Source of the DNA: Streptomyces liliifuscus
GTDB lineage: Bacteria; Actinomycetota; Actinomycetes; Streptomycetales; Streptomycetaceae
DNA: 64,000 bases
Direction: 5' to 3'
NCBI RefSeq assembly: GCF_016598615.1
Contig: NZ_CP066831.1
Coordinates: 1,674,001 to 1,738,000 of the forward strand
Shown: one piece after another, positions 53,474 through 63,570 of the stretch
Layout of the letters: each line of letters starts with the position of its first letter
Position numbering within the stretch: the stretch's first letter is position 1
Notes under the pieces: generated by a model
Told to the model about the DNA's origin: nothing
Seen by the model: only the letters and a program-made list of their open reading frames with translations
Databases searched by the model: none
Position numbers and translations under genes: made by a program

Positions 53474-53694
53474 GGGACCCCTACGAGCCGACTTCACCGG
53501 GGGACGGACGCCACGCCGTGCCCGTCCCCCAACCGCAGGCATCCGATACCCGGTTCGGCCCACACGGTTGCCCCATTCGCGCGACTGCGATCGCGCCGGC
53601 GCCCGCACCTTCCTAGCGTTTCGATCATCGAGGTGCATGTACGGCGCAGCGGAAAAGGTCCGCGGCTGCGCCTCGGGGACCCGGAGGACTCACC

Positions 53695-54216
53695 ATGCGC
53701 GCGATACGCGTCGCCTGTGCCGCACTGCTGGGCATGACCGCCCTGACCCTCACCGCACCCGTGGCCGCTGCCCGGGACGACGGCGAGCGCAACATCACCT
53801 CGTTCGGCTTCAACGTCTCGCCCACGACCATCGCCGCGGGCGGCCGCGTCTCGCTGTCGGTCAACGGCTGCAAGTCGGCCACCAAGGTCTCCTCGGGCGT
53901 CTTCGACACGGTGACGATCCCCAAGGGCCAGGGCTCCGCCACGGCCACCGTCGACTGGGACGCCAAGCCCGGCGCGGTGTACGAGGTGACCTTCCAGTGC
54001 GGGAACGAGTCCGGCCACACGGACCTCACCATCGCCACCGGCCGCCCCAGCGACCCGACGCACACCCCCGTCCACCGGGGCGTCAAGGCGGGCGTCGGCG
54101 GCAGCACGGGCGGCTTCGACCTGAGCGAGATCGGCCTCGGCGCCGCGCTCATCGCGGGCTCGGTCGGCGCGGCGTACCACTGGTCACGGCGGCGCGCGGG
54201 CGAGCACGGCGGCTGA
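53695..54216 (+). CDS. Secreted C-terminally anchored protein
   Basis: 173 residues: signal peptide (ALLGMTALTLTAPVAAARD), an immunoglobulin-like beta domain with two Cys (SVNGCKSATK, EVTFQCGNES), a Gly-rich linker, a membrane helix (LGAALIAGSVGAAYHW) and an RRR tail. This is the layout of sortase substrates but no LPXTG or LAXTG motif is present. A related protein is encoded on the other strand at 54296. Function unknown. Confidence 0.75.
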   Translation: MRAIRVACAALLGMTALTLTAPVAAARDDGERNITSFGFNVSPTTIAAGGRVSLSVNGCKSATKVSSGVFDTVTIPKGQGSATATVDWDAKPGAVYEVTFQCGNESGHTDLTIATGRPSDPTHTPVHRGVKAGVGGSTGGFDLSEIGLGAALIAGSVGAAYHWSRRRAGEHGG

Positions 54217-54242
54217 CGCACCGAACACACCGGGCGCACCGG

Positions 54243-54289
54243 ACAGCCCTTCGCCCCGGAACCCTTGAGGGTCCGGGGCGAAGGGCTGT
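54243..54289. terminator. Bidirectional hairpin terminator
   Basis: An 18-bp stem (54243-54260 with 54272-54289), extended by CCC/GGG inside, between the two convergent secreted-protein genes; usable on both strands. Confidence 0.9.
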
Positions 54290-54295
54290 TCACGC

Positions 54296-54781
54296 TCAGA
54301 TCTTGTTCTCGGAGCGGCGGCGCATCCAGAACACCCCGCCGCCGATGAGGGCGAGGCCGACGAGGCCGCCGCCGATCGCGATGTCCGCCGGAGTGGCACC
54401 GGTGGAGCTGCTGCCGCCGAGACCGCCTCGGACACCACCGATGACGGTGAAGGCCTGCGGCTTGGTGAGGGTCTTGCCACTGCAGTGGACCGTGATGTCG
54501 TACGAGCCCGGGTTGGCCGAGCTGTTGATGGTGGCGGTCCCCTTCGAGGTCTCGTTGTTGCTGTTGACCGGCGTGAGCCTGGCCTGTGGGAACGCCGTGG
54601 ATGTCATGGTGCCGCCATTCGGGCAGCCGTCCACGGTGACCGACAGCTGGCCGCCGCGGGCGATGACGCTGGGCATGGCGGTGATGTTGCTCGGGTTGTC
54701 CCAGGCCGCGGCCGTGGGAGCGGCGAGTCCGACGGCGGCGAACGCCACCGCAGAGACCGCCAGGGCACGAGTGGTACGCAT
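54296..54781 (-). CDS. Secreted C-terminally anchored protein, paralogue of 53695
   Basis: 161 residues: signal peptide (LAVSAVAFAAVGLAAPTAAA), an Ig-like beta domain with Cys in VTVDGCPNGGTM and ITVHCSGKTL matching the two Cys of its neighbour, a Gly/Ser linker, a membrane helix (IGGGLVGLALIGGGVFWM) and RRRSENKI. No sortase motif. The shared SVxVxGCxxG and C-tail architecture shows an inverted gene duplication. GGAGGAT lies before the ATG. Confidence 0.78.
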   Translation of the reverse strand: MRTTRALAVSAVAFAAVGLAAPTAAAWDNPSNITAMPSVIARGGQLSVTVDGCPNGGTMTSTAFPQARLTPVNSNNETSKGTATINSSANPGSYDITVHCSGKTLTKPQAFTVIGGVRGGLGGSSSTGATPADIAIGGGLVGLALIGGGVFWMRRRSENKI

Positions 54782-55113
54782 GTGATCCTCCGCGGAAGGC
54801 GCCCCGGGAACCGTCCCCGAGTCGATCGGCGAGAAAACGCCTCCCAGACAGACCCTCAGTTGCCGTGCACAGGGCCGCATTTCGAGAATGCTCCGTACCG
54901 GTGAGAGGACACGCCGACAGAAAGGAACACAATCGGATATTGCCGCAGGTCACGGACCGTCAGAAATTTCCTGGCGATGGCAACTCGGATGGCTCACGGC
55001 AGTCCGTTCCACCACCCGTTCGCGCTTCTCCCGTCGCCCTGTGCGCGCGCTGCGCTTAGCGTTCTCGTATGCGCGACGGACGTGGCGACGGCCACGTCGA
55101 GAGGGGATTGCGA
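54782..55113. other. 332-bp gap before the sortase gene
   Basis: Holds the promoter regions of the divergent secreted-protein and sortase genes. No gene and no repeat or operator that I can support. Confidence 0.5.
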
Positions 55114-55779
55114 ATGTCCGTGTCCGAGCTGGCGGAAGAGGAGGAGCGCCCCAAGAGGCGCGCTCCTTGGGGCGTGATAGCGCTTGTCCTGCTGACCGGC
55201 CTCGCTCTCATCCGGAACGGTTCGGGAGAGTTCGACGTCGGGCCCCCGCAACCCGCGACGGCCGCCGCCGCGGACAACCACGTCACCGGCGACACGGTCC
55301 GCACGGGTGCGCCGGCCCCCCTGTCGTTCTCCGTGGCCGACCGCATCAGGATCCCGGCGATCCGGGTGGACGCTCCCGTCACACCCGTGGGCCTCGACAT
55401 GGAGGGCTGGGTGGACGCGCCGCCACCGGAGGACCCGAACCTCGCGGGCTGGTTCTCGGGCGCGGTCTCGCCCGGCGAGAAGGGCACGGCCGTCATGGTC
55501 GGCCACGTCGACAACCGACAGGGCCCCGCCGTCTTCTACGGACTCGGGGCCCTGAAAAAGGGACATCGCGTGGAGGTCCTCCGCAAGGACGGAAAGACCG
55601 CCGTGTTCGAGACCTACGGCATCGAGGTCTTCGAGAAGAACAACTTCCCCGGAGACCGTGTCTACGGGAACACCGGAACCCCCGAATTGCGTGTCATCAC
55701 CTGCGGGGGCGGTTTCTCCAAGCAGAACGGCTACGACGGGAACGTGGTCGTGTTCGCCCGCCTCATCGAGGTTCGCTGA
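55114..55779 (+). CDS. Class F sortase
   Basis: 221 residues. One N-terminal helix (WGVIALVLLTGLALI), a linker, then the sortase barrel with His131 (VGHVDN), Cys197 (TCGGGF) and Arg216 (VVFARLI), the class F pattern. Sortases join proteins to the cell wall or to each other; class F is an actinobacterial housekeeping type. ATG 55114 is chosen because GAGGGG is 8 bases upstream; a longer start at 55069 is possible. The neighbouring secreted proteins lack a clear sorting signal, so substrates may lie elsewhere. Confidence 0.88.
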   Translation: MSVSELAEEEERPKRRAPWGVIALVLLTGLALIRNGSGEFDVGPPQPATAAAADNHVTGDTVRTGAPAPLSFSVADRIRIPAIRVDAPVTPVGLDMEGWVDAPPPEDPNLAGWFSGAVSPGEKGTAVMVGHVDNRQGPAVFYGLGALKKGHRVEVLRKDGKTAVFETYGIEVFEKNNFPGDRVYGNTGTPELRVITCGGGFSKQNGYDGNVVVFARLIEVR

Positions 55780-55815
55780 GCGTTCCCCGGCCCGGCGGGC
55801 CGAATCCCGCGAAAC

Positions 55816-55860
55816 CCGCGGAGTTCCACGGAACCCTTTCGGTTCCGTGGAACTCCGCGG
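55816..55860. terminator. Hairpin terminator between sortase and deacetylase
   Basis: A perfect 20-bp stem (55816-55835 with 55841-55860) with a CTTTC loop, between convergent genes. Confidence 0.92.
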
Positions 55861-55862
55861 AT

Positions 55863-56711
55863 CTATGTGGACTGCCGCCTGGGCACGATGAACTGATATC
55901 CCGAGTCCAGCAGCCGGGGCAGATAGTCGCGCAGCGCCGTCACACTCTGCGTACGGTCCCCGCCCGCGTCGTGCCCGAGGACCACGACGCCCGGGGCCGC
56001 GCCCTTGATGACCCGGCTCTCGATCGCGGCGGCCCCCGGTGAGGTCCAGTCCAGAGTGTCGACGGTCCAGGCGAGGGGCTCCATGCCGAGTTCGGCGCCG
56101 ATCTGGAAGGCGGCCCGGTTCCAGGCCCCGTACGGCGCGCGGAACCAGCCGGGCCGCTCTCCGGTCCCCTGCTCGATGACATCGCAGGTGCGCTCCATCT
56201 GGGAGCGGATCTCGGACCGGGTCAGCCGGGTCAGCAGAGGATGGGACCAGGTGTGGTTGCCCACCACGTGTCCCTCGTCGGCCATCCGGCGCAGCAGGTC
56301 CTTGTGCTCGGCGGCCATCTCCCCGCACACGAAGAACATGGCGCGCACGTTGTGGGCCTTGAGCGTGCGCAGCATCTGGGGGGTGTAGCGGGGGTCGGGC
56401 CCGTCGTCGAAGGTCAGCACCATGCTCTTGCCGCGCCCCGACATACGCAGGAACGGTTCGTGCCGTACGAGGGTCCGCGCGGCCGTGCCGCGGACCGGCC
56501 CGTATCCGGCGATGGGCTGAAGACGGTAGGCGGAGGGTCTCAGGGCCGCGCGCTTCGCCTGGGCACCGGCGGCGGGAGCGGCGGAGGACCGGACCGGGGA
56601 GCCCGGGTCGGCGGTGAGCACCTGTACGGTGCCGGCCGCGCCCGCCGCTCCCAGCACGGCGGCACCGGCGAACAACGCCCGGCGCCGCGAGAGGAACTGA
56701 TCCTTATTCAT
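55863..56711 (-). CDS. Secreted polysaccharide deacetylase (NodB family)
   Basis: 282 residues. The N-terminus has a twin-arginine-like signal (SRRRALFAGAAVLG). NodB motifs: TFDDGPD (Asp102/103), GNHTWSHP (His153 and His157), RAPYG (Arg191), WTVDTLDW and VVLGHDAGG. It removes acetyl groups from chitin-like oligosaccharides or peptidoglycan outside the cell. It is convergent with the sortase gene and has no obvious operon partner. Confidence 0.92.
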   Translation of the reverse strand: MNKDQFLSRRRALFAGAAVLGAAGAAGTVQVLTADPGSPVRSSAAPAAGAQAKRAALRPSAYRLQPIAGYGPVRGTAARTLVRHEPFLRMSGRGKSMVLTFDDGPDPRYTPQMLRTLKAHNVRAMFFVCGEMAAEHKDLLRRMADEGHVVGNHTWSHPLLTRLTRSEIRSQMERTCDVIEQGTGERPGWFRAPYGAWNRAAFQIGAELGMEPLAWTVDTLDWTSPGAAAIESRVIKGAAPGVVVLGHDAGGDRTQSVTALRDYLPRLLDSGYQFIVPRRQST

Positions 56712-56812
56712 GAGTAATCAGTCGCCCGGCCGACGTGCGGCGCAGCACATGTCCACCGGTGCGGACGCACGAAAGCACCCGTTGAGAGCAGCTCCCGGGG
56801 GCCGGGAACGGT

Positions 56813-59800
56813 TCAGCGGCGGCGTACGAGCGGGAAGGGCAGCGTCTCTCGGATGGTGAGCCCGGTGAGGAACATGACGAGCCGGTCGACGCCGATGCCG
56901 AGCCCTCCGGTGGGCGGCATGGCGTACTCCAGGGCGTCGAGGAAGTCCTCGTCCAGCTCCATCGCCTCCGGGTCTCCCCCGGCGGCGAGCAGCGACTGCG
57001 CGGTGAGACGCCGGCGCTGCTCGACGGGGTCGGTCAACTCGGAGTACGCCGTGCCCAGCTCGGTGCCGAAGGCGACGAGGTCCCAGCGCTCGGCGAGCCG
57101 CGGGTCCACGCGGTGCTGGCGGGTGAGCGGGGAGACGTCGGTCGGGAAGTCCTTGTAGAAGGTCGGCAGCTGCGTCTTCTCCTCCACCAGGCGTTCGTAC
57201 ATTTCGAGGACGACATCGCCGCGGCCGTGTTCGGCGGTGTACGGGACGCCCGCCCGGTCGCACAGCGGGTGCAGGGACTCCAGGGGCGTGTCGGCGTCGA
57301 TCTCCTCCCCCAGTGCCTCGGAGATCGCCCCGTAGACCGTCCGGACGGGCCAGAGCCCGGAGATGTCGTACTCGGTGCCGTCCTTGCGGGCGATCGGCGC
57401 ACCGAAGGCGGCTGTCGCCGCGCCCTGGATCAGTTCGCGGGTGAGGTCGAGCATCACGTCGTAGTCGGCGAAGGCCTGGTAGGCCTCCAGCATCGTGAAC
57501 TCGGGGTTGTGCTTGTAGGAGACGCCCTCGTTGCGGAAGGTGCGGCCCATCTCGAAGACCTTCTCCATGCCGCCGACGCACAGCCGCTTCAGATACAGCT
57601 CGGGTGCGATCCGCAGATAGAGGTCGAGGTCGTAGGCGTTGATGTGGGTGTGGAAGGGCCGGGCGTTGGCGCCGCCGTGGATCTGCTGGAGCATCGGCGT
57701 CTCGACCTCCAGATAGCCGCGCTCCAGCAGGCCCTGGCGCAGGGCCTGGACGGCGGTGGACCTGGCGCGTACGACGTCCCGGGCGTCCGGGCTCGCGACC
57801 AGGTCGAGGTAGCGGCGGCGCACCTTGGCCTCGGGGTCGGCGAGGCCGCGCCGCTTGTCCGGCAGGGGGCGCAGGCATTTGCCGATGAGCTGCCAGGAGG
57901 TGACGAAGACCGTGGGCTGCCCCTTGTCGCTCACCCCCGTCAGGCCGGTGACGGTGACGTGGTCGCCGATGTCCACGTCCTTGCGGAACCGGTCGAGGGC
58001 GGGGCCGGCGTCCTTCCGGGTGAGGGCGAGCTGGAAGTCGCCGGACCAGTCGCGCAGGACGGCGAAGAGGATCCCGCCGAAGTCGCGTACGAGCATGACG
58101 CGGCCCGCGACGGTCACGTGCTGCCCCTCGCGGACCTCGGCGAGGGTGTGGGTGCGGGGCGGGATGCCGACCGGGTAGGCGTCGATGCCGTCGGCGCGGA
58201 GCCGGTCGAGTTTGCGGTGCCGGATGCGGACCTGCTCGGGCAGTCCCGCGGTCGGATCGGCGGCCTCGGCCTCGTCCCCTCCGTCGAGGCCGAGCGCCGA
58301 CAGCGACGGCAGGCCCTCGGTGCTCGCCGGTTTCGGCCCGCCCTTCGCGTGCCCCCTGCCCCAGAGCGTGCGCAGCGACGGTACGGAGACAAAGCCCTCC
58401 GCGATGCCGGAGGCCAGACCGATCCGGGCGAGGGCGGCGGTGTCTCCGTAGCAGATGAAGCGCGGATACCACTCGGGGTGGTACTTGGCGTTGGACCGGT
58501 AGAGGGCCTCCAGCTGCCACCACTTGGAGAAGAACAGCAGCAGTCGGCGCCAGAGTCTGAGGACCGGTCCGGCGCCGATGCGGGCGCCCTCCTCGAAGAC
58601 CGAGCGGAACACGGCGAAGTTCAGCGAGATCCTGCGCACACCGAGCTTCCCGGCGACCGCGCACAGCTCGGCGACCATGAACTCCATGACGCCGTTGGGC
58701 GCGCTGCGGTCCCGGCGCATCAGGTCGAGCGAGACGCCGTCGCGGCCCCAGGGCACGAGGGAGAGCAGCGCCAGCAGCCTGCCGTCGGAGTCGAGCGCCT
58801 CGACGAGGAGGCAGTCGCCGTCCTCGGGGTCGCCGAGCCGGTCCAGGGCCATGGAGAAGCCGCGCTCGGTCTCGGTGTCCCGCCAGGCGTCCGCCCTGTC
58901 GACGATCGCCTCCATCTCCTCGTCGGTGAGGGTGGAGTGTCTGCGGACGCGGCAGGTGGCGCCGGTGCGGCGGACGCGGCCCACGGCCTGTCGGGCGACC
59001 CGCATGTCGCGGCCGTCGAGGTCGAAGCCGGCGACGTGCAGGATCGCCTCGTCGCCGAGTTGGAGGGCGCCGAGCCCGGAGCGCGCGTAGGCCTTCGCGC
59101 CGTCCTCGGAGGCGCCCATGACGGCGGGGGCCCAGGCGTAGCGGCGGGCCACGTCGAGCCAGGCGCCGATGGCGTGCTGCCAGGCCTCGCGGTCGCCGAC
59201 GGGGTCGCCGCTGGCGAGACACACCCCGGCCTCGACGCGGTAGGTGACGGCGGCCTTGCCGCTGGGCGAGAAGACGACGGCCTTGTCGCGGCGGGTGGCG
59301 AAGTATCCGAGCGAGTCGTCCGCCCCGTACGCCTTCAGCAGGGCGCGGATGCGGCGCTCCTCGTCGCCGTGCAGGGCCGCCTCCATGCGTTGGGAGCGGA
59401 AGAGGGTGGCGGCCGCGTTCAGCAGGGCGAGCGCGCCGAACAGGCCGAGGAAGAAGAACAGCGGACGGGGCGGCCGACCGTCGAAGGCGCCGCCCGAGAT
59501 CAGTCCGCCGCAGACCCGGTCGGCGGCCCACAGCAGCCGCTGGCCGCGCGGCAGTGTGCCGGGGAAGAGCTCGACGAGCCCCCAGCCGACGAGGATCGCG
59601 ACGGCCAGCCCTGCGAACAGCACGCCGAGGGCCCGGCGCACCGCGGCTCTGCGCGAGTCCGCGTAGAACTCCCGGCGGGCCACGATCAGCAGACCCAGGG
59701 CCAGCGCGCAGACGACGAGCGAGGGGACGGAGTCGGCGTACTGGCCCATCGCGGTGCCCAGCACGTCGACGAGGACCAGCAGTCCGAGGTAGACGACTAC

Positions 59801-60100
59801 CAGCCACCAGGCGATCTTCTTGCGGGCCGCGATGGCGGCGGCGAGGAGGAACAGGAAGACGGCGTACGCGAGGTTCGCGCTGACCGGGACCACGACCAGG
59901 TTCAGCACGTGGACGACCGGGCGCAGCAGCCTGCGCAGTGGCGGGACGAAGGCCAGCACGAGACAGAGCAGGCCGAGGGCGGCGAAGAAGACCGCGAATC
60001 CCTCGGGCACCTTGCTGAGGAGACCGTCCCGCGACGGGCGTATCGGCCCTGTCGTGTCCTTCGGGTCCCTCGGGGCTTGCGCCCGGACGCCGGCACTCAT
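56813..60100 (-). CDS. lysX: Bifunctional lysylphosphatidylglycerol synthase/lysyl-tRNA synthetase LysX
   Basis: 1095 residues, the LysX fusion. An N-terminal membrane part with about seven helices (30-215), a cytosolic aminoacyltransferase (MprF-like DUF2156) domain (about 240-560), an OB-fold tRNA-anticodon domain (about 640-730) and a class II lysyl-tRNA synthetase catalytic domain (750-1095) with [35 protein letters not shown] and [11 protein letters not shown]. It charges lysine and transfers it to phosphatidylglycerol, making the membrane less negative. Single gene; ATG 60100. Confidence 0.92.
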   Translation of the reverse strand: MSAGVRAQAPRDPKDTTGPIRPSRDGLLSKVPEGFAVFFAALGLLCLVLAFVPPLRRLLRPVVHVLNLVVVPVSANLAYAVFLFLLAAAIAARKKIAWWLVVVYLGLLVLVDVLGTAMGQYADSVPSLVVCALALGLLIVARREFYADSRRAAVRRALGVLFAGLAVAILVGWGLVELFPGTLPRGQRLLWAADRVCGGLISGGAFDGRPPRPLFFFLGLFGALALLNAAATLFRSQRMEAALHGDEERRIRALLKAYGADDSLGYFATRRDKAVVFSPSGKAAVTYRVEAGVCLASGDPVGDREAWQHAIGAWLDVARRYAWAPAVMGASEDGAKAYARSGLGALQLGDEAILHVAGFDLDGRDMRVARQAVGRVRRTGATCRVRRHSTLTDEEMEAIVDRADAWRDTETERGFSMALDRLGDPEDGDCLLVEALDSDGRLLALLSLVPWGRDGVSLDLMRRDRSAPNGVMEFMVAELCAVAGKLGVRRISLNFAVFRSVFEEGARIGAGPVLRLWRRLLLFFSKWWQLEALYRSNAKYHPEWYPRFICYGDTAALARIGLASGIAEGFVSVPSLRTLWGRGHAKGGPKPASTEGLPSLSALGLDGGDEAEAADPTAGLPEQVRIRHRKLDRLRADGIDAYPVGIPPRTHTLAEVREGQHVTVAGRVMLVRDFGGILFAVLRDWSGDFQLALTRKDAGPALDRFRKDVDIGDHVTVTGLTGVSDKGQPTVFVTSWQLIGKCLRPLPDKRRGLADPEAKVRRRYLDLVASPDARDVVRARSTAVQALRQGLLERGYLEVETPMLQQIHGGANARPFHTHINAYDLDLYLRIAPELYLKRLCVGGMEKVFEMGRTFRNEGVSYKHNPEFTMLEAYQAFADYDVMLDLTRELIQGAATAAFGAPIARKDGTEYDISGLWPVRTVYGAISEALGEEIDADTPLESLHPLCDRAGVPYTAEHGRGDVVLEMYERLVEEKTQLPTFYKDFPTDVSPLTRQHRVDPRLAERWDLVAFGTELGTAYSELTDPVEQRRRLTAQSLLAAGGDPEAMELDEDFLDALEYAMPPTGGLGIGVDRLVMFLTGLTIRETLPFPLVRRR

Positions 60101-60202
60101 GCTCTCGACTGTAGGAAGGGCGGGGCCCGGCCGCCTGTCGAGCGCGCCCGTGCGCGATCCCGGGCGGCTGCGGGAGCGGGCTGTTCCGATAGCCTCTGCG
60201 CC

Positions 60203-60664
60203 GTGACGGAACAGCACCCCCACCAGTTCGAACGGGGCACCGACGGGCCCAAGGTCATCGTGGTCGGCGTGGACGGCTCCGACTCGTCCCTGCGCGCCGC
60301 CGCCTACGCGGCGGGGCTGGCCCGGCGCCAGCGGGCGCTGCTCGCTCTGGTGTACATCCAGCCGGTGATGGCGGCCGGTGCCGCGCTCGGGGTTCCGGTC
60401 GCGGAGACGACCGACCAGATCGCCGAGGAGCTGGTCCGGGAGATCCGGGACGCGACCGAGCAGGTCAAGGGCATATTCGATGTGCGCTGGGAGTTCCACA
60501 CCTTCCGCGGCGACCCGTACAACGGGCTCGTCTCGGCGGCGGACCAGCTGAAGGCGGACGCCGTCGTGGTGGGCGCCTCCGAGCAGGCGGGCCACCGGAT
60601 CGTCGGTTCCGTCGCGATCCGCCTGGTGAAGGCGGGGCGGTGGCCGGTGACGGTGGTGCCGTAG
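60203..60664 (+). CDS. Universal stress protein (UspA family)
   Basis: 153 residues, GTG start. Fold markers: [17 protein letters not shown] at the N-terminus, ALVYIQPV after the first helix, and the ATP-type loop [30 protein letters not shown] near the end (G-x2-S-type with GSV/ATP pocket). It lies opposite lysX (102 bp apart). Confidence 0.9.
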   Translation: MTEQHPHQFERGTDGPKVIVVGVDGSDSSLRAAAYAAGLARRQRALLALVYIQPVMAAGAALGVPVAETTDQIAEELVREIRDATEQVKGIFDVRWEFHTFRGDPYNGLVSAADQLKADAVVVGASEQAGHRIVGSVAIRLVKAGRWPVTVVP

Positions 60665-60719
60665 AGCTCGCGCGGCCCGTGGAGCACCTGCGAGACACCT
60701 CAACGCGCCCCGACACTGC

Positions 60720-61892
60720 CTACTGCGCCGGTTTCGCCATGACGAGGCCGTCCTCGGCCGCGCCCCGGCTGAGTACGACGCGGCGGATCCGGTCGCGTAC
60801 GGCGCTCACGTCGGCTCCTTGGCCGAGCGCGCTGTTGAGGTCGATCACTCGGCCCGTGTCCACGTCGAACCACTGGGGTACGAATTCGGCCTTCTCGACC
60901 CGCCAGCGGTCGCCGGACCTCTCCGGCGGGGCGAAGGTGAAGCGGCCGATCGTGCTCTCGTTGCCGCGGGGGTCCTGGGCCCCGCCGTGGTTGGTCATCC
61001 TGCCGGCGATCTGGTCGACCATCCCGTAGATCACCCAGGTGCCGTTGACCTTCTCGTACGCCTGGGGGACGTGGGCGTGGGTGCCGAGGATCAGGTCGAT
61101 GTCGGGACGGCCGTCCGTGCGGGCCCCGGTGAGCCGCTTGCTCAGGGTCAGCTGCCTGGTGTCGGGCTCGTCCTGCCATTCGGTGCCCCAGTGCAGGGAC
61201 ACGACCACGACGTCGGCGCCCGCCTTCCGGGCGGCCCGGGCGTCCGTGACGATCCGGTCGGGGTCGATGAGGTTGACGGCCCAGGGTGCGCCGGCCGGGA
61301 GCGGGAAGCCGTTCGTGCCGTAGGTGTACGCGAGGTGGGCGACCTTGGCAGTGCCCGTCTGCATGATCGTCGGCGCGCTCGCCTCGGCGGCACTGCGGGC
61401 GGATCCGGCGTGCCGCACCCCGGCCCGGTCGAGCGCGTCGAGGGTGCGGTGGATACCGGCGGCGCCGTCGTCCAGGGTGTGGTTGGAGGCGGTCGAGCAG
61501 GCGTCGTAGCCGGTCGCGGCGAGGCCCTCGGCCACCTGCGGCGGGGATTTGAAGGTGGGGTAGCCGGTGTAGTGGCCGTCGGCTCCGTAGACCGTCTCCA
61601 TGTGACAGATCGCCAGGTCGGCCCGGGCCACGACGGGTTTGACCCCCGACAGCATGGGGCGGAAGTCGTAGCCGTAACCGCCCGCGTCGGCCTGCGCCCG
61701 GTCGATGATCGAGCTGTGCGGGAGGACGTCACCGGAGGCGACGAGGGTGAAGCTCTGCGCCGAGGCTCCGCCACCGACCGGGCTCCCCCGGCGGTTCGGC
61801 CCGTCCTGCCCTTGACAGCTCGCGACAACTGCGGCGCAGCACAGGACCGCGAGGACCGTTGTCGCCTGTCGGGTGCGCAGTGTCCTCGCCAT
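60720..61892 (-). CDS. CapA/PGA-type metallophosphoesterase lipoprotein
   Basis: 390 residues. Signal with lipobox VVASC (Cys26). CapA-type (PGA_cap) core: [14 protein letters not shown], the metal residues in [29 protein letters not shown] and [11 protein letters not shown]. These proteins are related to poly-gamma-glutamate synthesis or export and to extracellular phosphoesterases. No capB or capC is present, so the role is unclear. ATG 61892 is preferred over upstream starts because GGGAGCGAGG precedes it. Confidence 0.85.
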   Translation of the reverse strand: MARTLRTRQATTVLAVLCCAAVVASCQGQDGPNRRGSPVGGGASAQSFTLVASGDVLPHSSIIDRAQADAGGYGYDFRPMLSGVKPVVARADLAICHMETVYGADGHYTGYPTFKSPPQVAEGLAATGYDACSTASNHTLDDGAAGIHRTLDALDRAGVRHAGSARSAAEASAPTIMQTGTAKVAHLAYTYGTNGFPLPAGAPWAVNLIDPDRIVTDARAARKAGADVVVVSLHWGTEWQDEPDTRQLTLSKRLTGARTDGRPDIDLILGTHAHVPQAYEKVNGTWVIYGMVDQIAGRMTNHGGAQDPRGNESTIGRFTFAPPERSGDRWRVEKAEFVPQWFDVDTGRVIDLNSALGQGADVSAVRDRIRRVVLSRGAAEDGLVMAKPAQ

Positions 61893-61920
61893 TCTCGGCC
61901 TCGCTCCCATGCGGCTCAAT

Positions 61921-62105
61921 ACCGCTCAATGCGGTCTGATTTAAGTACGAACCGATATGTATCCGGATAAGCGTGCCGATGGGAGTCCAGAAGGCGCCAC
62001 TGTCACTGACCCGAACGGGGTTCCAGGACGGGGCCATTGGGGCGAACCGAGATGCGGAGGCGGAGCCTTCCGTCCCGGTTGACCGTTCGTCGTACCGTTC
62101 GTCGA
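61921..62105. promoter_or_regulatory. Divergent promoter region with short repeats
   Basis: The gap between the CapA-like gene and the sigma gene holds ACCGC-TCAAT-GCGGT (61921-61935), a TATCCGGATA palindrome (61960-61969) and a 12-bp tandem repeat of ACCGTTCGTCGW (62082-62105). Any of these may be a regulator site; none is assignable. Confidence 0.35.
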
Positions 62106-62178
62106 CGGGTTCGACCGTCTGCCGACGAGCCGTGTCCGTGGCCTGTCCCGGCGGGTCGCCCTGCGCTGGCATACGGCC

Positions 62179-62724
62179 ATGACGGCCGCCACGACCATGA
62201 CCAGCAGGACGACCGCCGAGCACGAGCTGGCCGAATTGCAGCGGGAGCACGGCGCACCGCTCTTCGCCCTGATGCTGAGGCTCTCCGACGGAGACCGCCA
62301 ACGTGCCGAGGATCTGGTGCAGGAGACGTTCGTACGCGCCTGGCAGCATCCCGAGGCGCTGCGAGCCGACGACTTCGACTCCGTACGGCCCTGGCTGCTG
62401 ACGGTCGGCCGGCGGCTTGCCATAGACGCGCGACGGGCCCGTCAGGCGCGGCCCGCCGAGGTCGGGGACGCCGTGCTGGAGAGTGCGCGGGTCGCGGCCG
62501 ATCACGCGGAACGCTCCGTGGCGACCCTCGATGTGCGGGAGGCTGTGAAGACACTCACTCCCGAGCACCGTGAAGTCCTGGTGCAGGTGTATTTCCGGGG
62601 GGCGAGTGTGGCGGAGGCCGCCGAGGCCCTGGGGATTCCGCCCGGTACCGTGAAATCTCGCGCGTACTACGCGCTGCGCGCCCTGCGCCGGGTTCTTCCG
62701 GGATACGCGGCCGACCTGCGGTGA
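62179..62724 (+). CDS. ECF-type RNA polymerase sigma factor
   Basis: 181 residues. Region 2 (RAEDLVQETFVRAWQHPEAL) and region 4 (LTPEHREVLVQVYFRGASVAEAAEALGIPPGTVKSR) are clear; region 3 is lacking, as in ECF factors. The anti-sigma gene probably lies at 63571, separated by an unknown gene. ATG 62179 or 62197 (next Met). A hairpin follows the stop. Confidence 0.9.
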   Translation: MTAATTMTSRTTAEHELAELQREHGAPLFALMLRLSDGDRQRAEDLVQETFVRAWQHPEALRADDFDSVRPWLLTVGRRLAIDARRARQARPAEVGDAVLESARVAADHAERSVATLDVREAVKTLTPEHREVLVQVYFRGASVAEAAEALGIPPGTVKSRAYYALRALRRVLPGYAADLR

Positions 62725-62727
62725 AAC

Positions 62728-62749
62728 CGGAGGCTAGGTCAAGCCTCCG
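62728..62749 (+). terminator. Short hairpin after the sigma gene
   Basis: CGGAGGCT-N6-AGCCTCCG, an 8-bp stem 4 nt after the sigma-factor stop; a terminator or attenuator separating it from the next gene. Confidence 0.65.
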
Positions 62750-62859
62750 TAAAGCGCCTTGCCGAGGACCATGGTTGAGCAATCAGCTGTCTTCATCCGT
62801 GTTCCGGACTGGGGCCCGGGGTCGGGCGACGCGCACGCACCGGAGGAAGGCAGGAAGGG

Positions 62860-63375
62860 ATGCTGCACAGAGGTCAAGAGAGCACGGACGGCGCGGGCGG
62901 TGGTGAACTCACCGTCCCCATGGCGTGGTTGTACGCCGAGTACATCGCCGACGAACTGCTGCGGACGGGCGACCTGATGCCGCCCACGTCCTTCGAGTTC
63001 CGCGCCGGGCGCGACGCCCTGGCGCTCACCATCTTCCTGTCGGACACGAGCGGTGAGCTCTCCGGCATCCGGGTCGTCACACAGCTGGAGACGTGGCTGT
63101 CGCTGACGGCGTACGACCAGCCGTGGCAGGACTGGGTGCGGGAGCGCATGGCCGGGCTCGCCGCCGAGGCGATCGACGCGGGTGGTCCCGCGCCGGACCT
63201 GGACCTGGCGACGGCGGCCTGGCGCTGGCTGGAGGAGACCGAGCTGCTCGCGCCCGACCTGGACGCGGTGCCGGGCGGCGGTCCCGTCATCGGAGAGGAC
63301 GACGGCCCGAAGGTCTGGACACCCGCCTGGCAGCTGGGGCTGCCACTGGGGCACCTGGCGATCCATCTTTTCTGA
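62860..63375 (+). CDS. Uncharacterised protein between sigma and anti-sigma genes
   Basis: 171 residues, soluble, no signal or membrane segment. Features are a helical N-terminal half (MAWLYAEYIADELLRTG), an acidic middle and aromatic WTPAWQLGLPLGHLAIHLF ending. I do not recognise the family. GGAAGG lies just before ATG 62860. Its placement between an ECF sigma gene and a zinc-finger anti-sigma gene suggests part of the same signalling unit, but this is only positional. Confidence 0.7.
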   Translation: MLHRGQESTDGAGGGELTVPMAWLYAEYIADELLRTGDLMPPTSFEFRAGRDALALTIFLSDTSGELSGIRVVTQLETWLSLTAYDQPWQDWVRERMAGLAAEAIDAGGPAPDLDLATAAWRWLEETELLAPDLDAVPGGGPVIGEDDGPKVWTPAWQLGLPLGHLAIHLF

Positions 63376-63570
63376 GCGATTTTCCGACACACTTCCGTCC
63401 CCAACTACCCTGACCAGTTTTTTCTGAACCTCGACCAATCCGCAGGCCCGTCCGCTCCGAATCTCTTGGTTCGTTTCCTACGGGACTTGAGTGATTCGGC
63501 GGTCTCCTGCGTACCGGTGGGCAAGCAACTACTCCCCGCACACACACCCCATCGGCACCGAGGATTTGGT

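Noticed and set aside
53695..54781. LPXTG-type sortase substrates
   Set aside because: Neither protein has LPXTG, LAXTG or a close variant before the membrane helix.
57113..60664. A very long open frame on the plus strand antisense to lysX, ending in the universal stress protein
   Set aside because: Low-complexity residues (Gly, Ala, Arg, Gln) typical of antisense frames in GC-rich DNA; the true gene is the terminal GTG-start Usp part.
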